Assembly (NCBI GenBank): GCA_020055645.1
Contig: CM034547.1
Coordinates: 69,536,884-69,600,883 of the forward strand
Length of the DNA: 64,000 bases
Source: Tomocerus qinae
Taxonomy: Eukaryota > Arthropoda > Collembola > Entomobryomorpha > Tomoceridae
Direction: 5' to 3'
Shown: piece by piece, positions 1 to 11,700 of the stretch
Numbering within the stretch: position 1 is the stretch's first letter
Layout of the letters: each line of letters starts with the position of its first letter
Translations under genes and position numbers: made by a program
Notes under the pieces: model-generated
Seen by the model: only the letters and a program-made list of their open reading frames with translations
What the model was told of the DNA's origin: nothing
Databases searched by the model: none

Positions 1-208
1 CAACATTAGATTAGACAACATTATGCCAGAAAGAAAAATAATCGATTGCTCAAGAATTTTCAAGTAATACATAATAGTAAGTAAATTGTATATTTGAGAC
101 AATTTTGATAAATGACGAACTGATATACGAATAGTATGGTTTGTTGCTGCCAAAGTTTTAATTTAAAAGTGATTGTTAAATAACAGGTGTTTGGCGTGTG
201 GTACCATC
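1..208. other. 5' flank of B9D1
   Basis: AT-rich flank. A TGA at 170-172 lies in the B9D1 frame just upstream of the first ATG, which supports that start. A possible 3' splice site ending near 187 would allow a non-coding upstream exon. I see nothing else. Confidence 0.5.
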
Positions 209-916
209 ATGGAAAAGATTCATGGGCGACGAGGGAGTAGTGATGGAAATGGACATCGACAATTTGGAAGTAGTGACAGCGTCAGTCCTGGAAATAATGA
301 AAGGGCGGTGACTGGGAGCAATAAAAGTTTAATTGGAAACCAACCGACGATGTTTCTGTTGTCACTAACCGGAAGGATAGAAAGTGCCCACAGTATGCCT
401 GGCATCAACGATATCTACTGCAAATACAACATAACTTGTGGAAATGATTGGTTTGTCACATCCGGAATGGAAGAAGGTATCTCTCAAATCACAGGAAAAG
501 ATATTGACGGGAATTTCGTGTGGAACTTTCCTTTGGAAATAGCATTCAAGAGCAGCAATCCTTTCGGATGGCCTCAAATTGTTATTAGTGTTTATGGATC
601 AGATTTTCTTGGAAATCACGTGGCTCGAGGCTACGGTGCAACACATATCCCTCTTTGTCACGGGTCTTACATAAAAACAATTCCTTTGTTCGTCCCTGAG
701 TCAAGTTCTTTCATGCAAAAAATTTCCTCTTGGCTCATGGGAAGACAACCCGAATTTGTAGATCCGAAAATTATAACCCAAAATGATGGTCGTCAAGTTG
801 TTCGTGTCAATTCCTCTGGCTACATTACAGTTAAGTTTGATGTGGTCATGAAAGATTTTCAAAAATTAGACTACGTTACTTCGCCTCGTGTGTTGTCTCC
901 AGCTATGTTTGTCTAA
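209..916 (+). CDS. B9D1: B9 domain-containing protein 1
   Basis: B9D1 belongs to the B9/MKS module at the ciliary transition zone, where it gates entry of membrane proteins to the cilium with B9D2, MKS1 and tectonic proteins. The reading is 235 residues from the ATG at 209. The B9 domain starts near residue 48 with [13 protein letters not shown]. It continues through [70 protein letters not shown] and [11 protein letters not shown]. These match vertebrate B9D1 closely and in order. The first ~47 residues (Gly, Ser and Asn rich) have no counterpart in the vertebrate protein. The ATG at 350 (MFLLSLTG) is therefore a plausible alternative start. The coding region has no intron, unlike every other identified gene here. 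It converges on the AnmK gene. Confidence 0.93.
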   Translation: MEKIHGRRGSSDGNGHRQFGSSDSVSPGNNERAVTGSNKSLIGNQPTMFLLSLTGRIESAHSMPGINDIYCKYNITCGNDWFVTSGMEEGISQITGKDIDGNFVWNFPLEIAFKSSNPFGWPQIVISVYGSDFLGNHVARGYGATHIPLCHGSYIKTIPLFVPESSSFMQKISSWLMGRQPEFVDPKIITQNDGRQVVRVNSSGYITVKFDVVMKDFQKLDYVTSPRVLSPAMFV

Positions 917-1040
917 CTCTAAACTCTGCCAACTATATCTTAAAAGTAGGATATAAATATTGAACTAATTGCCTTTATCTAGTAAGAAATGAGAATTGAC
1001 AATAATCGAACTGTTTATTGATAGGTTTACAATTAAATGT

Positions 1041-1056
1041 TTTTATTTAAATAAAA
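1041..1056. terminator. Palindromic poly(A) signal shared by B9D1 and the AnmK gene
   Basis: TTTTATTTAAATAAAA is a 16-bp perfect palindrome. It supplies AATAAA on the plus strand at 1050-1055, about 134 bp after the B9D1 stop. It also supplies AATAAA on the minus strand at 1047-1042, about 20 bp after the AnmK stop. Use by both genes is inferred from position. Confidence 0.7.
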
Positions 1057-1065
1057 TTGTAATAT

Positions 1066-2777
1066 TTACAACGGGAAGCTTATTTTGCCCATTGAGACAT
1101 CAAGTAAACTGTCCTTCGATGAAGCGCCGTCATTATATTTTCCAGTACCAGATAAGCACTCATTTGCTAATGTAGCAAAAAGGACAGCTTCTTTGGCATC
1201 TCCCGATATACCAAGAACATTCATTGAATTGACGGAGAATTCAGTTAACATTTCCTTTAACTGGTTGACCAGAAAAACATTATGACTTCCACCTCCACTG
1301 ATGTAAATGTGTTTGCAATTTTGACTTTCACTCGCCTCGGTTTTCCTTCCATTTTGAACTACATCTTGACAAGGGATTGTTTTCTGTATAGTTTCAACAA
1401 TAGTTTCAACAGTGAACCGAGTCAAAGTGGCCATTAGATCGAATGGGGATATATTTTCTGTGCTTGTATTTTTTAACGCTACTTTCACGTATTCCGTATT
1501 GAACAATTCAGGACCAGTTGTTTTGGGACAATGTAGCTTGAAAAAATCATGACGTTTTAACCCTTGTAACAAGGATTCGTTGACACTTCCGGCTTTTGCA
1601 AAACCACCGTCTTTATCGTAGCTCTTACCAAACATTTCTCTTGCGAACGCGTCTAGAAGTGTATTTCCTGGTCCAGTGTCAGTTGCCATCCTTCCCATCC
1701 TCAAGTTGGAGTTACCAGACAAATAAGTGAAATTGGCGATTCCTCCTATGTTCAACAAAATCCTATCTTCTCCAGCCTTAGAGAACAGAAGAACATCTCC
1801 ATAAATTGCTAAAGGAGCTCCCTCACCTCCAGCAGCGATTTGTTTCTGTCTGAAATCCGAAATTGTTATTATCCCTGTCTTCACTGCTATGTGATCTCCA
1901 TCGCCGATTTGCAATGTCGAGTTTCCATAATTTTCTACTCCGTGGAACGACTGTGGCGCATGAAAAACTGTTTGTCCATGGCTTGCAATGATATCAACGT
2001 CATCGATTTCCAGTCCCCAAATTTTCAAGCACTGTAACACCATTTCTCCATGCAAATTGCCAATCCATGGATTCAATATGCAGAGTTGCTGGAAATCTAT
2101 TTCACATTTCCCAAAAACTTTCCTAATTTCTGTTTTCTCTTCTTCGGAATATTCTACTGTATGGAAATTCAACAATTTCACTTCCGTCTCTCTGCCACTT
2201 CCTTTGAAACGGCACAGTGCCACATCTAAAATCATTTATCTTTTCGTTCGTTCTGTAAGATCATTTTTCAAATCGCCCCCTGGCCGTCAAAACATTTATC
2301 CGACCACCACACGATCATAATATACACAGTATTGGGAAACATCTGCTGTTAACTCTTGATTTTGATACACCCTAAAAAATACCCGCTAAAGCGAGTACTA
2401 AAACCGACTTCATTTTATTAAATTGTGTATTAAAATATAATATTCAACAAAATTCAAAGCATGATATTTGGTGGTCTTTATTAGTTCCTTTTCCACAAAT
2501 AATTATTTAGAATAACATGCTTCTTTTGCCAAACTGTGTCTTGTGGCCCATATTCTAATACTAAGTTAACGTAATTTTTGACCCCATTTTCTAATGCTTA
2601 GAAAATATCCTTTTCGGCCTTCTCGGGCGATTTGAAAAATAAACATAAATAAATGTTAAAATAAAAATTTTAACGACCTAAACCATCCAGAGAGGTTCCA
2701 GACATTAAACCAATAATTTGTTTTTCTGTCTTCTGGCATATTTGGTACAGTCTCTTTATATTTGGATTGATATTCAT
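1066..2777 (-). CDS. anmK: Anhydro-N-acetylmuramic acid kinase homologue, two exons
   Basis: In bacteria AnmK opens the 1,6-anhydro ring of anhydro-MurNAc and phosphorylates it, a step in recycling cell-wall fragments. Exon 1 is 2777-2678. It starts at an ATG preceded by an in-frame TAA and encodes GLMSGTSLDGL, the family's N-terminal signature. Exon 2 is 2225-1066. The splice is phase 1 and completes the Asp of LDVALC. The joined protein is 419 residues (bacterial AnmK about 370). Motifs in order: MSGTSLDG 25-32, HGQTVFH 116-122, TLQIGDGDHIAVKTG 137-151, GGEGAPL 166-172, LNIGGIAN 191-198, DTGPGN 216-221 (as I recall, the catalytic Asp lies here), SGGGSHN 343-349, GISGD 372-376. A polar insert of ~20 residues precedes SGGG. 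No frameshift or stop is seen. The family assignment is firm. The substrate in an animal is unknown; food or symbiont peptidoglycan is only a guess. Confidence 0.93.
2263..2640. repeat. Foldback/MITE-like element inside the AnmK intron
   Basis: ATTTTTCAAATCGCCC at 2263-2278 is repeated exactly as its reverse complement at 2625-2640. The 378-bp segment fills most of the 452-bp intron (2226-2677). No convincing target-site duplication is visible and the interior shows no coding sequence, so the superfamily is undetermined. Confidence 0.5.
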
Positions 2778-3584
2778 ATTATTAAGAATGCAGTTTTACT
2801 AACAATGGATTGTAGTAAAATATAGTCCACTATTTCAGTTATGCTCTTTTGATAGCTTATTACTGTATTATAGGTGAAACCTAAAAAGGTTAAAATTATT
2901 ATTAGTTTCTGACTAATAATCGCTAATAATGTGATTTTTAGTCAGAAATATTATTACATTTTTAACGGCTAAAACTCTAAATTGATCTAAACTAATACTG
3001 AGACAGAACTGAACAGATATTTTTAATACCTTTGCAGTATACATGCTTAAAAACCGTTATCATTTTTGTTCAAGACCCATTTGGTACATGAGTTGAGTTA
3101 GGACGTCAATATCTAACGATATTGCCATTGATTTAATAATTGAGAATGGATAAGATAATAAAGTGTGGATCGTAAAAGCTCATTTTTTTACTTCTCGTTT
3201 ATAACATCGTCAGATTTAGTAGGATAATACACACGGTATTCGTCATTTACAAAAACATCGACCTCGAGCTTAATTGCAATAATTGGCAGTGTTGAAGTGT
3301 TGTTAAAACACATCCTGAGATTGTCATGTAGAAATGAATACACAGCACAAACGTATCACTAATTAAATATTTACATAATAATATTGTTTAAACTATTGCT
3401 AAACATTTCCTAGCTGCCTGAATGTTTAAAATAAATAGGTAGGTAAGAAATGTGCATGTCACCTTACACTTAAATTAGTAAAATAACACGGACGGATATG
3501 CTTTTTGTACAAAAGATTCATTGGGAATAAAATAAATACCGTGGTAAAATTAAGTAGTTAATACATAATACTAATAAATAGAAT
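2778..3584. other. AnmK upstream region and laminin 3'UTR
   Basis: About 800 bp between two minus-strand genes. It must hold the laminin 3'UTR and the AnmK promoter. I see no clear AATAAA on the minus strand; a variant ATTAAA lies near 3131. No other feature is seen. Confidence 0.4.
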
Positions 3585-5784
3585 TTAAGCAGGACAAGCA
3601 TTGAGGTATATGTTGTGTAATAAGGCCATATCAGTCCAATCTCTGGGTTGGCGATTTATTGAAATATTCCTAATGCAACCGTTGAACTGGCTTTTCTTTG
3701 TGCCTCGACTAGCATCATCTAAAAACAAATAATTCCCACACCATCATTAAAAGTCACAAGTTGTAAAACAAATGAAAAATGGATGATCATAATGGATACC
3801 TTCCACTCCTCCGATGTAAACAGAACCTGAGACTGCACCTCCATTAGGATATCCTATTCGGGTTCCCGTCACAGGCTCCGCTAATGCAAAAATAGCCGCT
3901 AAACTATCAACTCTTAGAGTAATTGATCCTTTCTCATAATTAACTCGAATGGTGTGCCATTGCCCGTTGCAAATGTAATTATTTTGATTTCCAAATTCTG
4001 CCACCGCCTCATACGACTCGTTGAATCCATTCGTTTCCTTTGCAATTACCTTAAAAGTACAATTATATACAAATAAACAGATTCATGCATGAATTTAGAG
4101 CATTTACACGACATAAAATATTGTATGTTGCTCATACCTTTCCATCTTTTAAGAAAATCGAAAATACTGGATGTTTCTCATAATTGTCTGGTATAAACTT
4201 TAGTAAAACTCCAGTTGTGGAGTCACTTTTGAAGTCTAACTGTAATTCCATGAGACTCCCCAAAGTAACATTATGAGCTATGTGAAAAAAGAAACAGCAT
4301 AATATTAATGAAATTACCATGAAGTATATGAGTAAATAACAAATAAAACTGTTATACATAAAAATACGAATCTTACAGTATATGGCGTAACTCCCGCTAC
4401 GGAAAAACGTTCCCGTCTGAACACTTTTGAAACATGGATTAACATGATGTAAAATGGCCGAATTTGTGTCCAAATTATAAGGGAGGGAATTGATTACAAA
4501 ATTTCTTAAACATCCTTTGAAGTAGTCCGGTTTTTGAATCTATTTACAAGTCAAAATGTGTAAAATAAATTATTGTAACCCGATAAACAACACGTGACAC
4601 ACATACAGGGTTACCTACAAGTCGTTCGATAGTTAATAGTTACTATCTTGAGAACTAGAGTAGATAGTGACAAATGATTACCATTGATGGAAAAAGGATA
4701 TTCTAACTTAAAGATTGATGTATGGTAAGTAATGATTTGAATGATATTTCGGATCAAAATAAATAATTTCTACTCACTTTATGAACTACCCGAATACATT
4801 TTACAATTTACATATAAACCTATACACATATAAGTTTTAATATTCAAATCTTTACTTAGATAGTTAGAATGTCCTCTTTTCATCATTAGTAACCATTTGT
4901 CTCTAACTACTCTAGTTCTCAAGATAGCAACGTGAACTATGCGCGCAAGATTTGTGGGCAACCCTGTATATGTTTTGTATATTACACATTTAACAAATAA
5001 ATGCTTACTGAATTCTCCAGGCAATCTAGACCGTCATTAGGTACTCCACCTAAATGCAATCGAGAAATAGGTTTTGTTTTGGGTACCCTTGTCTGCGTAG
5101 CATTTGCCGAATCGACATACAAGTATAATTTATCATCGGCTTTCACAATTGAAACCTTGAAGTATAATCGATTAAAAAACTTGCAGACTAATTATTTGAA
5201 TAATGTCATCCATAAGCTATTCTAAATTTTAATAGTAAGCAATTGTTAACCTTGTGCCAGGACCCATCATTAAGATTAGAAATTGGCGAGACCACATCTT
5301 GAGGTCGGCCACCATGGAGCTTGACTATTATTTGACCATCTTTCAAGAACGACATCAAACAGAAACCACCATTTCCCTTCTTTTTCTGTAGAAATTAAAG
5401 TTAATCTATTATGCACAAAATTGTAGTACAACATTCCATCATTGGTTTTAGTCTTACAACTCCTTGAAAAAACATTCCATTGGGATAAAATGTCCTGAAT
5501 TCAAACGTTAGATTGAATCTCTGTCGAAGACTTCTGTTTCCATCCAATGAGATTGTAGCATAAGAGTCAGAACTGTCTCCGAAATGCAGAGCTTTGAAAG
5601 GTTCCTCTTGATTTATAAATAATTTCTGTGGTTCCTGTGATTGTGAACACGTTGAATCAACATTTCTATAGATTGGTTCGAAACGATGGCCATTTCCGAT
5701 GTGTCCTCTTGAACTGGGAAACAAAAACTGGTTCGGTATCAATCCTGCTTCAAGTTCGTTATGCTTTGGACATTGCCCCAAGTT
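3585..5784 (-). CDS. Laminin LG4-LG5 and stop
   Basis: LG4 starts in the exon at 5784 after a short linker. It continues through [56 protein letters not shown] and [10 protein letters not shown], ending [17 protein letters not shown]5 includes [39 protein letters not shown] and [10 protein letters not shown]. Its last exon, 3718-3585, ends [23 protein letters not shown]-stop. Both domains are complete, so the dystroglycan/heparin-binding tail is present. Confidence 0.94.
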
Positions 5785-8700
5785 CTGATTTTGGTGTGAG
5801 ATTGGATAGTTAAAATTGACAAGTCTATATATATATTGAACATTTTAGGCTTCATTGAGTACCAAAAAAACAAAAATGTCATTTAAGGGTGAGTAATAGC
5901 GGGGTAACTTGAACATACACTTTGTATGTATTACTTGGGATTAAAATGTAGCCTGTATTTATTTACCAAAAGTCTTCGAAATTTCCAAAAATTGGCAGAA
6001 GGTGAACATCTCGGACTTGTGGCTCAAGAAAATTTGAAATGTCTAATAAGTTTTGAATTATAGCAATGGCGGGAAATTATGTTTTCCCGCTATTCAAGTT
6101 CCAGATATTCACCTTCCGCCACTTTTTGGAAATTATGAAGACTTTTGGTAAATAAATACAAGGTACACTCTAATCCTAATTAATGCACACAAAGTGTATG
6201 CTCAAGTTACCCCGCTATTACAAACCCTTAAAAAGTAATTTAAAGGTATACAGACTTACTCATTTCCAAAGTAAAAATTTTGCATGCACCCTGCAAAGCC
6301 TCTTGTAATTGGCAGAGAGGTGTTGATATATTTTGCTTGAATTTCAGAACTAACACCCCCGATAAATAATCCTCCAGCACGAGCAGCGGTGATTGTTGGC
6401 GGTTTTCTTGGCAATCTGACGTCAACAACTTCTTCATCGTCCATGTAGATAAACATTCTATAAAATAAACATTTCACTGTAATATAATGACTCAACTTGG
6501 ATATGACTTTAGTGAATAAAGCTAACCTTTTGTTCTTTTTAACGAATCTGAAGGAATGAAAGACTCCATCATCATAACGAGTTCCGTTACTCATCAAATC
6601 TATATTTCCCCCAGTGGGAACTCCTATGTGAGCACGAATCTGACCATTTTCCAAATACACAGCGTAGTAATTTTGATTCTCTGCATTGCCCTACATCAAC
6701 ATGAAACGCTTTTTAACATCTTTAGTTATCTTTAATTATTAGAAACCATTCAGGAAATAAAAAAATACCAATTTATTGGATGTCGAAAGCATAAGAAGGC
6801 CAGTAGGAGCCAGGGTTTTAAAACTGAAACCGAACTTAAAATCTTTGGGCATTGGCTTCGAAAGAAATTCACCAAATCCATCTCCTTCAAAGCTCGTCAA
6901 GTAAATCGTCTAGAATCGAAATTATTTAATTGCCTTCCTTAATTTAAAAAAAAATATTTTTAGTACCTTTCCACTGCAAGGAGATTCAACGCCGTGATAT
7001 TGTCCAGAAAGTGGGTCATAAGTTGAGCTGTCAACTAAAATGTTTTTAAGACAGCCGACATAAGGAATAACAGTGATTAAATCTTTCCATTTCTCTGGAT
7101 CAAAAGTAGGAGATACTCCTCCTAACTGATAGGCAGCATTGTACAGTTCCAGCGACAGTCCTGACGATGGTTTCATTTTCTTGAAGTGCTTTTTATTTAC
7201 AGTCACTTGAGCTATGTCATAAAAAATAAAATCATAAAAATTAATAAAAATATGACAATAATATTTTGTTTCAAAATAATAATCATATACCGGTTTGTGT
7301 TCCTTTTTGAAATACCCAAATGGCTCTGACTTCAACCCAGCTACCAGTGTTGTACTTTTCTCCCTCAGTGTCAATTTGTAACATGTCAGTAGAATTGTTC
7401 CAACGATGACGAACTTTCATAACAATTCCGCCATCTTTTAGTTCAATTGAGATACTTTGCCCTACAGTATCGTTCACCGTTAAGAAAAGCAACCCGCTTT
7501 CAGAATAAGTTCGGAACTCCATGTTAACATCAAAAAAACGAGAATTGAAAGCCTTGGACTGTATCCGGTTGACAACAGCGTAGCCTCTGCCATCGAAATA
7601 GTATTCATTTTCTGTTGGCTGTGAGTCTGTCGTAAAGTCCTGGCATTCTACGCAAGGACCACATCCTTCATTTCCAACAAAGTTCCACAAACCGATCATT
7701 CTATGATTCACCTCCAGATTGTGAATACATCCACTCAGACCGTTAGAGACAAGTCCTGGTCTCATCTGCTTTGACATGCCTCCGATGTGGATCAAATCCA
7801 TGGGAGATAAATTCATGAGAGTGGCTTCTTCGTCCGAATTTTTATATTCCAAAGCAGTTGACTTTTTAGAACTTCCAACGTCTTCCACTCTCTTCACATC
7901 TAAAGTTACTGATGATCCGACTCTAAACAAAGCAATCGAACAGCTCCGAATTTATCAAATTCTACTATCTACTGCTGATCATTCAATTACATTAAAACTA
8001 ACCTTTCCAAAGCAATCTGAAACCAAAAATCAGGGTCATCTGAATTTTCACTGATTTGCACTAGTTTTAAAGGGTGGTTTAACGTCCTCACTCCGGCTCC
8101 CAAGTCCCAACTGGTTCTAATTTGACGATTGACCATTTCTACAGCTATGTAATCATCCTGGAAGGGAAAAAATTAAAACATCATTCATCCTCCATGATTA
8201 AAAATAAAATAGACTCAATCACTTACATTTATTGAGCTGGGCCAGTAAAACAGTAACGAGTCTGATGTTTTTGTAGGTGCAAAATTGAATCTAACGGATG
8301 TAGCATCCTCAACAACAGGCCATTTAAATAACCGAAAGCATGTTCCAGTTTCATCAGGTCCGATTGAAACTTTGACCTAATAGAATTTCAATGTACCAAT
8401 AGTCTCACTTATTAAAGGATGTTTAAAAAATACTAAATAAAACAACTTACAGTGTTTGATTTATGGCGAGATTGTTTAATTAAGGCTCGTAGGTATTTCA
8501 TCTTATCTTCTGCTGTCTCAATGGTTGCATCCATCGCTTTTGATGTACTCTCCACACGTTCCACATTAGGTTTCAGTTGCCGAATCTTTCCGCTGACCAC
8601 GTTTACTATTTTAAAGTCCGAGAAAATGATTAAGTAATGCAAAAAATTATGGAAAAACACCAAAAACTGAGATTGAATAAAACTATTATGTAAGTGTACC

Positions 8701-11700
8701 TTGCACAGCTACATCGACAGCGTCAAAAGCAGATCCATCCTTAATAGAATCAATTCTAGACTGGAGATCTCTCTGAATTTTTGCTTCCGTCTCCATTACA
8801 TCCATACTTGCCTCTTGCACAGTATCTTTAATTTCATTGATCCTTTCAACTAACTCGCCCAATCTTAAATCTACAACAATTGGCAGAATTATACATGATT
8901 TCGTTCCTACTCCAAAAATGCCATGCAAGTAGAGGTGAAATTACTTTCGTCAAAAGCTTCCATGCTATTGAAGATGTTTCTTAGAGTTTCATTCGTAACG
9001 GACATTTTCCATCTGACAGAATCCATTGCCAATTTGTAAGCAGTTAAATTATTCCTTAAAGCGTTTTCCACAATCCCGGATAATCGTAATCCCTCCTCAA
9101 TCAACTCTGAAGAGTTTTCCAAAATCATGTCAAGGGAATACTCAGAAAGGAATGACTGAATCTATTTACAAAAAAGTCACATATATATTGTGATACATAA
9201 TTGTATAAGGATAGGCAAAAAGAGGCTGTTTACCTTTGAACTGCATTCTAAAGAAAATGAAGAAGCATTTTGAGAAAGTTCGAAGGCTTTTTCAAAACCT
9301 TCTTTCATTCTCTGATAGGCGGTGACGGCTTCTATTGATCTGGAGCCATTTAAACTGATAGAGTTGAATAATCTATTAAACAACAAAAATTTAGAAGAAT
9401 TTAGTAGAATTTCGAATTGAGTTGCCTTTAATTAAAGTTGCTTTAAAAGTTTACCCTTCGAGGTATCTGCTATGTTGTTTCAGGCCTTCCACATGGTCAA
9501 AGGCAGGTTGGGCATAGTTGACACGGTACAAGGGAACATAATCAAAAAGATGGTTATCTCTAATTTCAACTTCTTTGGTAATATTCCGCATGTCACGAAG
9601 AATATCCTCAATCATCTAAAATTAAAACTGCCCCTAAAAACTATGAACATTATGGATAATCGTATATTACACAAATATTTACCATCAAAACTTGTTCGAT
9701 TTCTTTGCGGGCATAACTGGTTTCACTTAAAGTATTTGATGTCATAACCGTTTTCATATCCATTTCAATTGTCATATTATCAATAGTGTCGATATTTACT
9801 TTTCCACTATTTAGCAATTCGGTGGCCGTCACTGTTATTCTTTCGGCCTATAAATATATTAAAACTCACATTTAAAAAATTAGGGCCCTTAAACAGATTT
9901 TGTGATTTATAATAACAATTTTATTATTTATTACCTCATCAGCAGTAGTAAGAGATCGGGTGATTTGAATAATTAAGTCGTCCAGTTTGTTACGAATATT
10001 TTTAATTTTTGCTTCCACAGCCGAAATTTCACTTGAGTTTGAAACTTTGTCCAAAACGATTTCATAAATATCCTTTGTGTCTTCAAACTCTTCCTCGACT
10101 TGTATTTTGAGAACATCAAAATCCAATGAGATTTCTTTCAGTGCGTTCACAATTGCTTTGGCTTCCTCCTGTGCAACTCCCCGGTTAATATCGGGAATAA
10201 TTTTTTCATGAATGTAGTCATCTAGTAGTATGAGAACTCCACGAATGTCATTATTTATCAAGTTAATCTCGATTAGTAACTCATCACTTCTTTTAGCACT
10301 TCCTCCTGACTGTGAAAAAAGTTCGTTTGAACTTTGAAGTAGCTCTGTAGCTCTTACTTTGAGAATTTCTGCCAAATTGTCATAAGTTGGTAAATCCTGA
10401 ACAAATATGCGAAGAGCCAGCATTTTTTCCTTTTTGGAGAACAAACTTTTTGAATCAGCATCAAAAATGAGCAATTTCTTCCATATGGCGGCCGCGTCTG
10501 GATTTATATTCACATCTCTTAAATCAGTAGTTATTTTGTCGACATCTTTGAAAAGCACCCCGGTGCACTGATCGTTGCAAGATGTACATGTCTTCCCAAT
10601 TATTACATGTCGATCAGAACATTTGCTACAATCTCGTCCTGTAACGCCTGGACGGCAATTACACTGCCCCGTAATTTCGTCGCACTCGTCACTCACACTG
10701 CCGTATGGATTACACTTGCAAGGTTCACAATGACCACCAGTTTCTGCTGGAGAGCCAAAAAAGCCGTAGTCGCACCGGTCACAAGTTTTACCAGTGTAGC
10801 CAGCACGACAGTAACACTGGAACTGATTTGTTATTGGATGTTTGTAGCACGAGTCTGCATGATTTTGCCAAATACTCGGGCATGGACACGGAAGACATCG
10901 ATCTATAGGATTTCCGTAATGGCCACTGGCACAAACGTCACATTTCGGCCCCGCAGTCATATCAGCACAGTTCTGCAAAATGATTACGCAAATATTATAT
11001 TATATTTAATAGACGACTTTATAACTAAATTTTCTTGAAAGTAAAAATATTACTTGGCAGTGACCCGTCTCGGTATCGCAGACGTCAGAACGTCCGTTAC
11101 AATCGCAGGGTCTTGCTTGACCAACTAGATCAATTATGACTGTGCTAGTGATGAACTCTCGCTTGTACCACCGATAGTAGCCAATTTTTGGATTTTGACA
11201 CGATGTAGAATTATACTCTGGAGGACAGTCACACACTTCTATTCCATGTGCCATACTTTTGTCTCCGTTGGGTGATGGAATGGCAATGTCCAGAGATACA
11301 TTGAACAAACTGCGAAAATATATTCACGAATATTGCTGGGAAAGTATAACACTAATAGGTACTTAGCGTTTTTAAAAATTACACCTTAAAATTGAACAGT
11401 AACCTTAAATAAGGTCCAAATCTGCTACAGACCACGTGGTATAATTTTGCGAATTTTATAATCTAAGGTAAAAAATTAGACACTAAATGTAACACTAAAT
11501 TTTGATTTTAGTGTCCGAATTAGCGTCTGATGCTATTTTGAAACTTACGATTTTAAGGTTTTTTCTCTTGACGCTAAAACGCTAAGTACCTAATAACTAA
11601 AGTAGAGTTAAACTAAAATAAATTAACGTACGTCGCATTTAGCAATTCTGGTGTATGAGTTCCACGGATAAGGATATGTTGTAAATTTTGAAGAGCAACC

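Noticed and set aside
1066..2777. AnmK gene as bacterial contamination of the assembly
   Set aside because: The N-terminal signature lies in a separate exon joined by a GT..AG intron in correct phase, and the gene is flanked on both sides by animal genes.
10607..11038. Plus-strand open frame of 143 codons over laminin LE repeats
   Set aside because: It is antisense to clear laminin coding sequence and its content is a mirror of Cys-rich codons.
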